Position numbers and translations under genes: made by a program | In this document: piece by piece, positions 31,228 to 39,513 of the stretch | Layout: every line of letters starts with the position of its first letter | Position numbering within the stretch: the first letter of the stretch is position 1 | NCBI GenBank assembly: GCA_964019425.1 | Contig: OZ025793.1 | Coordinates: 558,001-622,000 of the forward strand | Direction: 5' to 3' | Source of the DNA: Flectonema sp. DT1601 | Lineage: Eukaryota; Euglenozoa; Diplonemea; Diplonemida; Diplonemidae | DNA: 64,000 nt | Notes under the pieces: model-generated | Told to the model about the DNA's origin: nothing | The model's database searches: none | What the model saw: the letters and a program-made list of their open reading frames with translations, nothing else

Positions 31228-31620
31228 ACAACTCCAACAATGTCTTTTCAGGGATGTGCATCACCACCTTTCTTACAGTAATATAGAATTTAATTAGAGT
31301 TTATTTTTGTAGATATTTTACTTTAAAATCTTTTGTCATTGTTTCCATACAATATCTCTTCCTCCTAGACAAGTAGTATCAATATGAGCAGTTGGGGTAA
31401 TATCTGAGAACCTCTTCAGGGTTTATTTGATGGGGAGTACATTCGCAAGGCTGAAACTTAAAGCAATTAACTATGACACTACCAGGCGTGGAGTATGCGG
31501 CTTAATTTGACTCAACACTGGGAATCTTACTAGGTTAAGTGACATGTGCTCCCTTTTGTATAATGTAAGCTCGGTATTAATTTATCTTCATAACAGAACT
31601 CCTCTTTCAAGACAAATAAA
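31228..31620. other. Intergenic DNA upstream of the protease array
   Basis: 393 bp unlike the spacers inside the array. An acceptor-like ATAACAG ends at 31596, 24 nt before the first protease ATG. No gene is seen. Confidence 0.55.
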
Positions 31621-32583
31621 ATGAAGACCGCCGCCGCCCTCGCTCTCATCGCGTCCGCTTCATCCCTTCCGTTGGACTACATCAACAACAATGAAGCACT
31701 TCTTTGGAAGAACTTCAAGGAGTCATACAACAAGAAGTACAGCGGAGTTGATGAACCAAAGAGAAGAACTATCTTCATGGAGAACATGAGAAAGGGATCT
31801 TCATTGGAGAAGTCGAACCCTGGATGTGAATTTGGAATGAACATCTACACTGACTTGTCGAGTGAGGAATTCAAAGTTTACCACAACCTGAACATGCCTG
31901 TCGAGGAGAGCCCTGCTCGTAAGTACACTGCGGCTGATGTTGAGGCCAACGTCGATGCGGTGGACTGGAGAACCAAGGGAGCAGTGACCCAGGTGAAGAA
32001 CCAGGCACAGTGTGGATCTTGTTGGTCGTTCTCGACTACCGGAGGTATCGAAGGACAGTGGAAACTTGCAGGTCACGACCTCGTTTCACTGTCTGAGCAG
32101 GAGTTGGTATCATGTGACAAGACTGATGCTGGATGTGGAGGAGGATGGCAATACCAAGCCATGCAGTGGTTACTCGACAACCACAGTGGTGGTATTGTTA
32201 CTGAGGAAGAGTACCCATACACCTCTGGAGGGGGAAGTGTTGCGGCGTGCAAGGACGTTTCTTCGATGAAGGTCGGAGCCACGATCAAGGGATACAAGAA
32301 GCTCGCTCACAGTGAGGACGAGATGGCTGTTTTCGTTGGTAAGAATGGACCTCTGTCGATTGCCCTTGACGCGAGCTCGTTCCAGACCTACACTGGAGGA
32401 ATCCTGTCCAACTGTGATGGAAAGACCCTCGACCACGCTGTCTTGATTGTTGGATATGCTCCAGGATACTGGATCGTAAAGAACTCTTGGGGAGCAAACT
32501 GGGGAGAGAGTGGATACATCAGAATCGCTAGAGGAAGCAACCAGTGTGGACTTGACCTCGCCCCAGTTACTTCAGAAATCTAA
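31621..32583 (+). CDS. Cathepsin L-like cysteine protease, array copy 1 (A variant)
   Basis: 320 residues, papain family C1A. A short signal peptide (about residues 1-16), an I29 inhibitory propeptide with the ERFNIN-type stretch RRTIFMENMRK and GMNIYTDLSSEEF, then the mature enzyme from about VDWRTKGAV (114). Catalytic residues are all present: oxyanion Gln128, Cys134 in QCGSCWSF, His272 in LDHAVLIVGY, Asn288 in VKNSWGANWGE. Disulfide partners CDKTDAGCGGGW are intact. Closest known style is trypanosomatid cruzipain (LVSCDKTD, DASSFQTYTGGILSNC), but without its C-terminal extension. The final CGLDLA segment puts a small Ala at the S2-pocket position, as in cathepsin L. It should be secreted or lysosomal. 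Residues 203-209 read GGGSVAA. Confidence 0.97.
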   Translation: MKTAAALALIASASSLPLDYINNNEALLWKNFKESYNKKYSGVDEPKRRTIFMENMRKGSSLEKSNPGCEFGMNIYTDLSSEEFKVYHNLNMPVEESPARKYTAADVEANVDAVDWRTKGAVTQVKNQAQCGSCWSFSTTGGIEGQWKLAGHDLVSLSEQELVSCDKTDAGCGGGWQYQAMQWLLDNHSGGIVTEEEYPYTSGGGSVAACKDVSSMKVGATIKGYKKLAHSEDEMAVFVGKNGPLSIALDASSFQTYTGGILSNCDGKTLDHAVLIVGYAPGYWIVKNSWGANWGESGYIRIARGSNQCGLDLAPVTSEI

Positions 32584-33225
32584 TTAGCTCTCGTTGAAGT
32601 CACACAAGGTAAGGAAAGCAACGTGTCTACACACCAGCTTGGAATATCTTGTTGTGTTGTTTGATTGTTATTCTTCATTTGTTTTATTGTTTTATTATTA
32701 TATTTCCATTCTTTCCTTTGGGGAAGTCTGAAAAGACGTGTGTTGTTTTGTTTCTCTCTCTCCCTTTAGCAGCAATGATAATTGTGTTTGTGATCTCATT
32801 GTGTAGATCACGTTATCACTCCGTTTTGACTCAAATGAGTTACAAAGCAAGTATTGGGTATTCATCCTATTTGAGAGCTGCTATTGTCTTTCTCTCTCTT
32901 TTCTGTTTTTTTGAAACCAGCGTGCTTTTTGAGTTCATTCATTCCTTTTGGATGAATGAAAACCAAACCTTTTGAGTTGTTAGCCACAGTTTGTTGTCTG
33001 TTGGTGAGCATCACTCTAGTTCTTACTTTACGAGTAATGAAATTAATTCCTTTTGTATTCTGACGACATCAAAAAGTTAGTAACCTTCCCTCTTCAAAAC
33101 AGAACTCAGTTCACATTTACAACAAGAAGATGACTTATTGTTAAGTAAATAGTTTTATTATAAATTAAAACTCTTTTCATTTACAGACACTTCCTAGTTA
33201 CATCCACCACCCGAATTATAAAAAT
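32584..33225. other. Array spacer 1 (standard type)
   Basis: Starts TTAGCTCTCGTTGAAGTC after the stop and includes AAGGTAAGG. The right half, shared by all four spacers, holds a hairpin (TTCATTCAT...ATGAATGAA) about 265 nt before the next ATG and a TTTCATTTACAG acceptor-like site 40 nt before the ATG. A hydrophobic 108-residue frame here is not conserved in spacer 2 and is not called. Confidence 0.7.
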
Positions 33226-34188
33226 ATGAAGACCGCCGCCGCCCTCGCTCTCATCGCGTCCGCTTCATCCCTTCCGCTGGACTACATCAACAACAATGAA
33301 GCACTTCTTTGGAAGAACTTCAAGGAGTCATACAACAAGAAGTACAGCGGAGTTGATGAACCAAAGAGAAGAACTATCTTCATGGAGAACATGAGAAAGG
33401 GATCTTCATTGGAGAAGTCGAACCCTGGATGTGAATTTGGAATGAACATCTACACTGACTTGTCGAGTGAGGAATTCAAAGTTTACCACAACCTGAACAT
33501 GCCAGTCGAGGAGAGCCCTGCTCGCAAGTACACTGCGGCTGATGTTGAAGCCAACGTCGATGCGGTGGACTGGAGAACCAAGGGAGCAGTGACCCAGGTG
33601 AAGAACCAGGCACAGTGTGGATCTTGTTGGTCGTTCTCGACTACCGGAGGTATCGAAGGACAGTGGAAACTTGCAGGTCACGACCTCGTTTCACTGTCAG
33701 AGCAGGAGTTGGTATCATGTGACAAGACTGATGCTGGATGTGGAGGAGGATGGCAATACCAAGCCATGCAGTGGTTACTCGACAACCACAGTGGTGGTAT
33801 TGTTACTGAGGAAGAGTACCCATACACCTCTGGAGAGGGAAGAGTTGCGGAGTGCAAGGACGTTTCTTCGATGAAGGTCGGAGCCACGATCAAGGGATAC
33901 AAGAAGCTCGCTCACAGTGAGGATGAGATGGCTGTTTTCGTTGGTAAGAATGGACCTCTGTCGATTGCCCTTGACGCGAGCTCGTTCCAGACCTACACTG
34001 GAGGAATCCTGTCCAACTGTGATGGAAAGACCCTCGACCACGCTGTCTTGATTGTTGGATATGCTCCAGGATACTGGATCGTAAAGAACTCTTGGGGAGC
34101 AAACTGGGGAGAGAGTGGATACATCAGAATCGCTAGAGGAAGCAACCAGTGTGGACTTGACCTCGCCCCAGTTACTTCAGAAATCTAG
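33226..34188 (+). CDS. Cathepsin L-like cysteine protease, array copy 2 (B variant)
   Basis: Same 320-residue papain-family protease as copy 1 with intact signal, I29 propeptide and Cys134/His272/Asn288. It differs by G204E, S206R and A209E (segment GEGRVAE), three charge changes in one surface loop just before Cys210. Its 3' flank (TAGTTTGGGGGATTTG) is unlike that of the other copies, whereas the 5' flank matches that of copy 5. The substrate pocket residues are unchanged, so the variants may differ in partner binding or stability rather than specificity (inference). Confidence 0.97.
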   Translation: MKTAAALALIASASSLPLDYINNNEALLWKNFKESYNKKYSGVDEPKRRTIFMENMRKGSSLEKSNPGCEFGMNIYTDLSSEEFKVYHNLNMPVEESPARKYTAADVEANVDAVDWRTKGAVTQVKNQAQCGSCWSFSTTGGIEGQWKLAGHDLVSLSEQELVSCDKTDAGCGGGWQYQAMQWLLDNHSGGIVTEEEYPYTSGEGRVAECKDVSSMKVGATIKGYKKLAHSEDEMAVFVGKNGPLSIALDASSFQTYTGGILSNCDGKTLDHAVLIVGYAPGYWIVKNSWGANWGESGYIRIARGSNQCGLDLAPVTSEI

Positions 34189-34838
34189 TTTGGGGGATTT
34201 GTTGTATTATTATTTTTTTGAATTTCTCAGTCTCAATCGAAAGCAGTGATGAGACATCTACACACCAAATATACCAAATGAAGTTCTTGTGTTTGATTGT
34301 GTTATCTGTTTTATTATATTGTACTACATAAAGTATTGTTAGCATTCTTTTTATTATTAGTTTCCATTCTTTCCTTCGGGGAAGTCTGAAGAACTCGTGT
34401 GAGCAATTTTGTCTTCCCTCTCTTCGTTTGCAAGTGATAATTGTGTTTGTGGTCTCAATGTGTAGATCACGTTATCACTTTGTTTCCTATGGGTTTAGGA
34501 ACACTTTTGTTTTTTTATTTATTTTGAAACCAGCGTGCTTTTTGAGTTCATTCATTCCTTTTGGATGAATGAAAACCAAACCTTTTGAGTTGTTAGCCAC
34601 AGTTTGTTGTCTGTTGGTGAGCATCACTCTAGTTCTTACTTTACGAGTAATGAAATTAATTCCTTTTGTATTCTGACGACATCAAAAAGTTAGTAACCTT
34701 CCCTCTTCAAAACAGAACTCAGTTCACATTTACAACAAGAAGATGACTTATTGTTAAGTAAATAGTTTTTTTATAAATTAAAACTCTCTTCATTTACAGA
34801 CACTTCCTAGTTACATCCACCACCCGAATTATAAAAAT
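34189..34838. other. Array spacer 2 (divergent left half)
   Basis: The first 340 nt differ from the other spacers, although short blocks (CCATTCTTTCCTTCGGGGAAGT, GTGTAGATCACGTTATCAC) still align. From GAAACCAGCGTGC onward it is nearly identical to them. The leader has the GTTTTTTTATAAATT form. Confidence 0.75.
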
Positions 34839-35801
34839 ATGAAGACCGCCGCCGCCCTCGCTCTCATCGCGTCCGCTTCATCCCTTCCGTTGGACTACAT
34901 CAACAACAATGAAGCACTTCTTTGGAAGAACTTCAAGGAGTCATACAACAAGAAGTACAGCGGAGTTGATGAACCAAAGAGAAGAACTATCTTCATGGAG
35001 AACATGAGAAAGGGATCTTCATTGGAGAAGTCGAACCCTGGATGTGAATTTGGAATGAACATCTACACTGACTTGTCGAGTGAGGAATTCAAAGTTTACC
35101 ACAACCTGAACATGCCAGTCGAGGAGAGCCCTGCTCGCAAGTACACTGCGGCTGATGTTGAAGCCAACGTCGATGCGGTGGACTGGAGAACCAAGGGAGC
35201 AGTGACCCAGGTGAAGAACCAGGCACAGTGTGGATCTTGTTGGTCGTTCTCGACTACCGGAGGTATCGAAGGACAGTGGAAACTTGCAGGTCACGACCTC
35301 GTTTCACTGTCTGAGCAGGAGTTGGTATCATGTGACAAGACTGATGCCGGATGTGGAGGAGGATGGCAATACCAAGCCATGCAGTGGTTACTCGACAACC
35401 ACAGTGGTGGTATTGTTACTGAGGAAGAGTACCCATACACCTCTGGAGGGGGAAGTGTTGCGGCGTGCAAGGACGTTTCTTCGATGAAGGTTGGAGCCAC
35501 GATCAAGGGATACAAGAAGCTCGCCCACAGTGAAGACGAGATGGCTGTTTTCGTTGGTAAGAACGGACCTCTGTCGATTGCCCTTGATGCGAGCTCGTTC
35601 CAGACCTACACTGGAGGAATCCTGTCCAACTGTGATGGAAAGACCCTCGACCACGCTGTCTTGATTGTTGGATATGCTCCAGGATACTGGATCGTAAAGA
35701 ACTCTTGGGGAGCAAACTGGGGAGAGAGTGGATACATCAGAATCGCTAGAGGAAGCAACCAGTGTGGACTTGACCTCGCCCCAGTTACTTCAGAAATCTA
35801 A
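34839..35801 (+). CDS. Cathepsin L-like cysteine protease, array copy 3 (A variant)
   Basis: Protein identical to copy 1. Silent changes in the 3' third (GTTGGAGCC, AACGGACCT, CTTGATGCG) are shared with copy 5 and absent from copies 1, 2 and 4. The 5' flank shares the T-run leader form with copy 4. All catalytic residues are present, and the start is fixed by conservation of the leader and signal peptide across copies. Confidence 0.97.
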   Translation: MKTAAALALIASASSLPLDYINNNEALLWKNFKESYNKKYSGVDEPKRRTIFMENMRKGSSLEKSNPGCEFGMNIYTDLSSEEFKVYHNLNMPVEESPARKYTAADVEANVDAVDWRTKGAVTQVKNQAQCGSCWSFSTTGGIEGQWKLAGHDLVSLSEQELVSCDKTDAGCGGGWQYQAMQWLLDNHSGGIVTEEEYPYTSGGGSVAACKDVSSMKVGATIKGYKKLAHSEDEMAVFVGKNGPLSIALDASSFQTYTGGILSNCDGKTLDHAVLIVGYAPGYWIVKNSWGANWGESGYIRIARGSNQCGLDLAPVTSEI

Positions 35802-36443
35802 TTAGCTCTCGTTGAAGTCACACAAGGTAAGGAAAGCAACGTGTCTACACACCAGCTTGGAATATCTTGTTGTGTTGTTTGATTGTTATTCTTCATTTGT
35901 TTTATTGTTTTATTATTATATTTCCATTCTTTCCTTTGGGGAAGTCTGAAAAGACGTGTGTTGTTTTGTTTCTCTCTCTCCCTTTAGCAGCAATGATAAT
36001 TGTGTTTGTGATCTCATTGTGTAGATCACGTTATCACTCCGTTTTGACTCAAATGAGTTACAAAGTAAGTATTGGGTATTCATCCTATTTGAGAGCTGCT
36101 ATTGTCTTTCTCTCTCTTTTCTGTTTTTTTGAAACCAGCGTGCTTTTTGAATTCATTCATTCCTTTTGGATGAATGAAAACCAAACCTTTTGAGTTGTTA
36201 GCCACAGTTTGTTGTCTGTTGGTGAGCATCACTCCAGTTCTTACTTTACGAGTAATGAAATTAATTCCTTTTGTATTCTGACGACATCAAAAAGTTAGTA
36301 ACCTTCCCTCTTCAAAACAGAACTCAGTTCACATTTACAACAAGAAGATGACTTATTGTTAAGTAAATAGTTTTTTTATAAATTAAAACTCTCTTCATTT
36401 ACAGACACTTCCTAGTTACATCCACCACCCGAATTATAAAAAT
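35802..36443. other. Array spacer 3 (standard type)
   Basis: Almost identical to spacer 1 on the left; the leader near the next ATG has the GTTTTTTTATAAATT form seen in spacer 2 rather than the GTTTTATTATAAATT form of spacers 1 and 4. It contains the shared hairpin and acceptor-like site. Confidence 0.7.
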
Positions 36444-37406
36444 ATGAAGACCGCCGCCGCCCTCGCTCTCATCGCGTCCGCTTCCTCCCTTCCGTTGGAC
36501 TACATCAACAACAATGAAGCACTTCTTTGGAAGAACTTCAAGGAGTCATACAACAAGAAGTACAGCGGAGTTGATGAACCAAAGAGAAGAACTATCTTCA
36601 TGGAGAACATGAGAAAGGGATCTTCATTGGAGAAGTCGAACCCTGGATGTGAATTTGGAATGAACATCTACACTGACTTGTCGAGTGAGGAATTCAAAGT
36701 TTACCACAACCTCAACATGCCAGTCGAGGAGAGCCCTGCTCGTAAGTACACTGCGGCTGATGTTGAAGCCAACGTCGATGCGGTGGACTGGAGAACCAAG
36801 GGAGCAGTGACCCAGGTGAAGAACCAGGCACAGTGTGGATCTTGTTGGTCGTTCTCGACTACCGGAGGTATCGAAGGACAGTGGAAACTTGCAGGTCACG
36901 ACCTCGTTTCACTGTCAGAGCAGGAGTTGGTATCATGTGACAAGACTGATGCTGGATGTGGAGGAGGATGGCAATACCAAGCCATGCAGTGGTTACTCGA
37001 CAACCACAGTGGTGGTATTGTTACTGAGGAAGAGTACCCATACACCTCTGGAGAGGGAAGAGTTGCGGAGTGCAAGGACGTTTCTTCGATGAAGGTCGGA
37101 GCCACGATCAAGGGATACAAGAAGCTCGCTCACAGTGAGGACGAGATGGCTGTTTTCGTTGGTAAGAATGGACCTCTGTCGATTGCCCTTGACGCGAGCT
37201 CGTTCCAGACCTACACTGGAGGAATCCTGTCCAACTGTGATGGAAAGACCCTCGACCACGCTGTCTTGATTGTTGGATATGCTCCAGGATACTGGATCGT
37301 AAAGAACTCTTGGGGAGCAAACTGGGGAGAGAGTGGATACATCAGAATCGCTAGAGGAAGCAACCAGTGTGGACTTGACCTCGCCCCAGTTACTTCAGAA
37401 ATCTAA
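36444..37406 (+). CDS. Cathepsin L-like cysteine protease, array copy 4 (B variant)
   Basis: Protein identical to copy 2 (E204, R206, E209), but its 3' flank is the standard type of copies 1 and 3, not that of copy 2. It is therefore a mosaic: a B-type coding segment joined to A-type surroundings. The shared silent change at the AACCTCAACATGCC position also links its middle to copy 5. Intact and expected to be active. Confidence 0.97.
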   Translation: MKTAAALALIASASSLPLDYINNNEALLWKNFKESYNKKYSGVDEPKRRTIFMENMRKGSSLEKSNPGCEFGMNIYTDLSSEEFKVYHNLNMPVEESPARKYTAADVEANVDAVDWRTKGAVTQVKNQAQCGSCWSFSTTGGIEGQWKLAGHDLVSLSEQELVSCDKTDAGCGGGWQYQAMQWLLDNHSGGIVTEEEYPYTSGEGRVAECKDVSSMKVGATIKGYKKLAHSEDEMAVFVGKNGPLSIALDASSFQTYTGGILSNCDGKTLDHAVLIVGYAPGYWIVKNSWGANWGESGYIRIARGSNQCGLDLAPVTSEI

Positions 37407-38048
37407 TTAGCTCTCGTTGAAGTCACACAAGGTAAGGAAAGCAACGTGTCTACACACCAGCTTGGAATATCTTGTTGTGTTGTTTGATTGTTATTCTTCA
37501 TTTGTTTTATTGTTTTATTATTATATTTCCATTCTTTCCTTTAGGGAAGTCTGAAAAGACGTGTGTTGTTTTGTTTCTCTCTCTCCCTTTAGCAGCAATG
37601 ATAATTGTGTTTGTGATCTCATTGTGTAGATCACGTTATCACTCCGTTTTGACTCAAATGAGTTACAAAGTAAGTATTGGGTATTCATCCTATTTGAGAG
37701 CTGCTATTGTCTTTCTCTCTCTTTTCTGTTTTTTTGAAACCAGCGTGCTTTTTGAGTTCATTCATTCCTTTTGGATGAATGAAAACCAAACCTTTTGAGT
37801 TGTTAGCCACAGTTTGTTGTCTGTTGGTGAGCATCACTCTAGTTCTTACTTTACGAGTAATGAAATTAATTCCTTTTGTATTCTGACGACATCAAAAAGT
37901 TAGTAACCTTCCCTCTTCAAAACAGAACTCAGTTCACATTTACAACAAGAAGATGACTTATTGTTAAGTAAATAGTTTTATTATAAATTAAAACTCTTTT
38001 CATTTACAGACACTTCCTAGTTACATCCACCACCCGAATTATAAAAAT
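37407..38048. other. Array spacer 4 (standard type)
   Basis: Left half as spacers 1 and 3 with one change (TTTAGGGAAGT). The leader has the GTTTTATTATAAATT form shared with spacer 1. It contains the shared hairpin and acceptor-like site. Confidence 0.7.
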
Positions 38049-39011
38049 ATGAAGACCGCCGCCGCCCTCGCTCTCATCGCGTCCGCTTCATCCCTTCCGC
38101 TGGACTACATCAACAACAATGAAGCACTTCTTTGGAAGAACTTCAAGGAGTCATACAACAAGAAGTACAGCGGAGTTGATGAACCAAAGAGAAGAACTAT
38201 CTTCATGGAGAACATGAGAAAGGGATCTTCATTGGAGAAGTCGAACCCTGGATGTGAATTTGGAATGAACATCTACACTGACTTGTCGAGTGAGGAATTC
38301 AAAGTTTACCACAACCTCAACATGCCAGTCGAGGAGAGCCCTGCTCGTAAGTACACTGCGGCTGATGTTGAAGCCAACGTCGATGCGGTGGACTGGAGAA
38401 CCAAGGGAGCAGTGACCCAGGTGAAGAACCAGGCACAGTGTGGATCTTGTTGGTCGTTCTCGACTACCGGAGGTATCGAAGGACAGTGGAAACTTGCAGG
38501 TCACGACCTCGTTTCACTGTCAGAGCAGGAGTTGGTATCATGTGACAAGACTGATGCTGGATGTGGAGGAGGATGGCAATACCAAGCCATGCAGTGGTTA
38601 CTCGACAACCACAGTGGTGGTATTGTTACTGAGGAAGAGTACCCATACACCTCTGGAGGGGGAAGTGTTGCGGCGTGCAAGGACGTTTCTTCGATGAAGG
38701 TTGGAGCCACGATCAAGGGATACAAGAAGCTCGCCCACAGTGAAGACGAGATGGCTGTTTTCGTTGGTAAGAACGGACCTCTGTCGATTGCCCTTGATGC
38801 GAGCTCGTTCCAGACCTACACTGGAGGAATCCTGTCCAACTGTGATGGAAAGACCCTCGACCACGCTGTCTTGATTGTTGGATATGCTCCAGGATACTGG
38901 ATCGTAAAGAACTCTTGGGGAGCAAACTGGGGAGAGAGTGGATACATCAGAATCGCTAGAGGAAGCAACCAGTGTGGACTTGACCTCGCCCCAGTTACTT
39001 CAGAAATCTAA
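38049..39011 (+). CDS. Cathepsin L-like cysteine protease, array copy 5 (A variant)
   Basis: Protein identical to copies 1 and 3. The 5' end carries the CCGCTGGAC codon choice of copy 2, the middle matches copy 4, and the 3' third carries the silent changes of copy 3, so at least two exchange points fall inside the gene. The 3' flank after TCAGAAATCTAATTATCTG is unique, marking the end of the array. All catalytic residues are present. Confidence 0.97.
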   Translation: MKTAAALALIASASSLPLDYINNNEALLWKNFKESYNKKYSGVDEPKRRTIFMENMRKGSSLEKSNPGCEFGMNIYTDLSSEEFKVYHNLNMPVEESPARKYTAADVEANVDAVDWRTKGAVTQVKNQAQCGSCWSFSTTGGIEGQWKLAGHDLVSLSEQELVSCDKTDAGCGGGWQYQAMQWLLDNHSGGIVTEEEYPYTSGGGSVAACKDVSSMKVGATIKGYKKLAHSEDEMAVFVGKNGPLSIALDASSFQTYTGGILSNCDGKTLDHAVLIVGYAPGYWIVKNSWGANWGESGYIRIARGSNQCGLDLAPVTSEI

Positions 39012-39509
39012 TTATCTGAAAACAATTATAGTTTTCGAATGCTTCATTAAATCTTGATTGGGTGAGTGATACCATTCGTATATCTTTATTCTTTGTTTAT
39101 CTTTGTCGTTTTTCACACGTACAACCGTGTGCTGAATAGAAAGGCTTACTAAATTATGGTACTTTTGTATTTTATGAAGTATCATTGTACCTCACGGTAT
39201 TATATATCTATAAATCTCTTTCAACAAAATGTTGACAACCAACTTGTCGAAAATAACGTGTGTATTGTTCCTCTCTCATCTAATGCGGATGTGATATTTG
39301 TGTTTTGTGATCTCACTTGTGTAGGTCATTGTATCATTCCCGCTTTCTTCTTTTAATGTTAAAAGAATGAAGTAAGCTGTTCTCTGCCTCTCTCGTTTTG
39401 TTTGTTTTAAAATAAGTGTGCTTGTGTTAGGTCTTTAGATAGTAAAACCCGTCGTTATGATATCATAATTTCCTCCCACATCAGAAAAGATTATAAACTA
39501 CATAATGAT
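39012..39509. other. Intergenic DNA between protease array and giant gene
   Basis: 498 bp unrelated to the array spacers except for a short GTGATCTCACTTGTGTAG-like block. CCCACATCAG at 39475-39484 is an acceptor-like site 25 nt before the next start codon. Confidence 0.55.
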
Positions 39510-39513
39510 ATGA
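39505..39513 (+). promoter_or_regulatory. Upstream ORF (ATG-ATA-TGA) overlapping the main start
   Basis: A two-residue ORF ends in TGA at 39511-39513, overlapping the main ATG at 39510 as ATGA. This is the third gene in the window with this arrangement. Confidence 0.5.

Larger units (their letters stand above)
31621..39011 (+). repeat. Five-copy tandem array of cathepsin L-like genes
   Basis: Start-to-start distances are 1605, 1613, 1605 and 1605 bp. All five products are 320 residues and differ only at residues 204, 206 and 209, alternating A-B-A-B-A along the array. Silent differences and spacer types do not follow the same order, which shows exchange between copies by gene conversion or unequal crossing-over. 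Confidence 0.97.

Noticed and set aside
31801-32497. Short frames in other phases and on the minus strand within each protease copy
   Set aside because: They overlap the strongly conserved protease frame and repeat with every copy, so they are shadows.
32649-32975. Hydrophobic 108-residue frame in protease spacers
   Set aside because: Present in spacers 1, 3 and 4 only because these spacers are copies of each other; not kept in spacer 2, and composed of T-rich UTR sequence.
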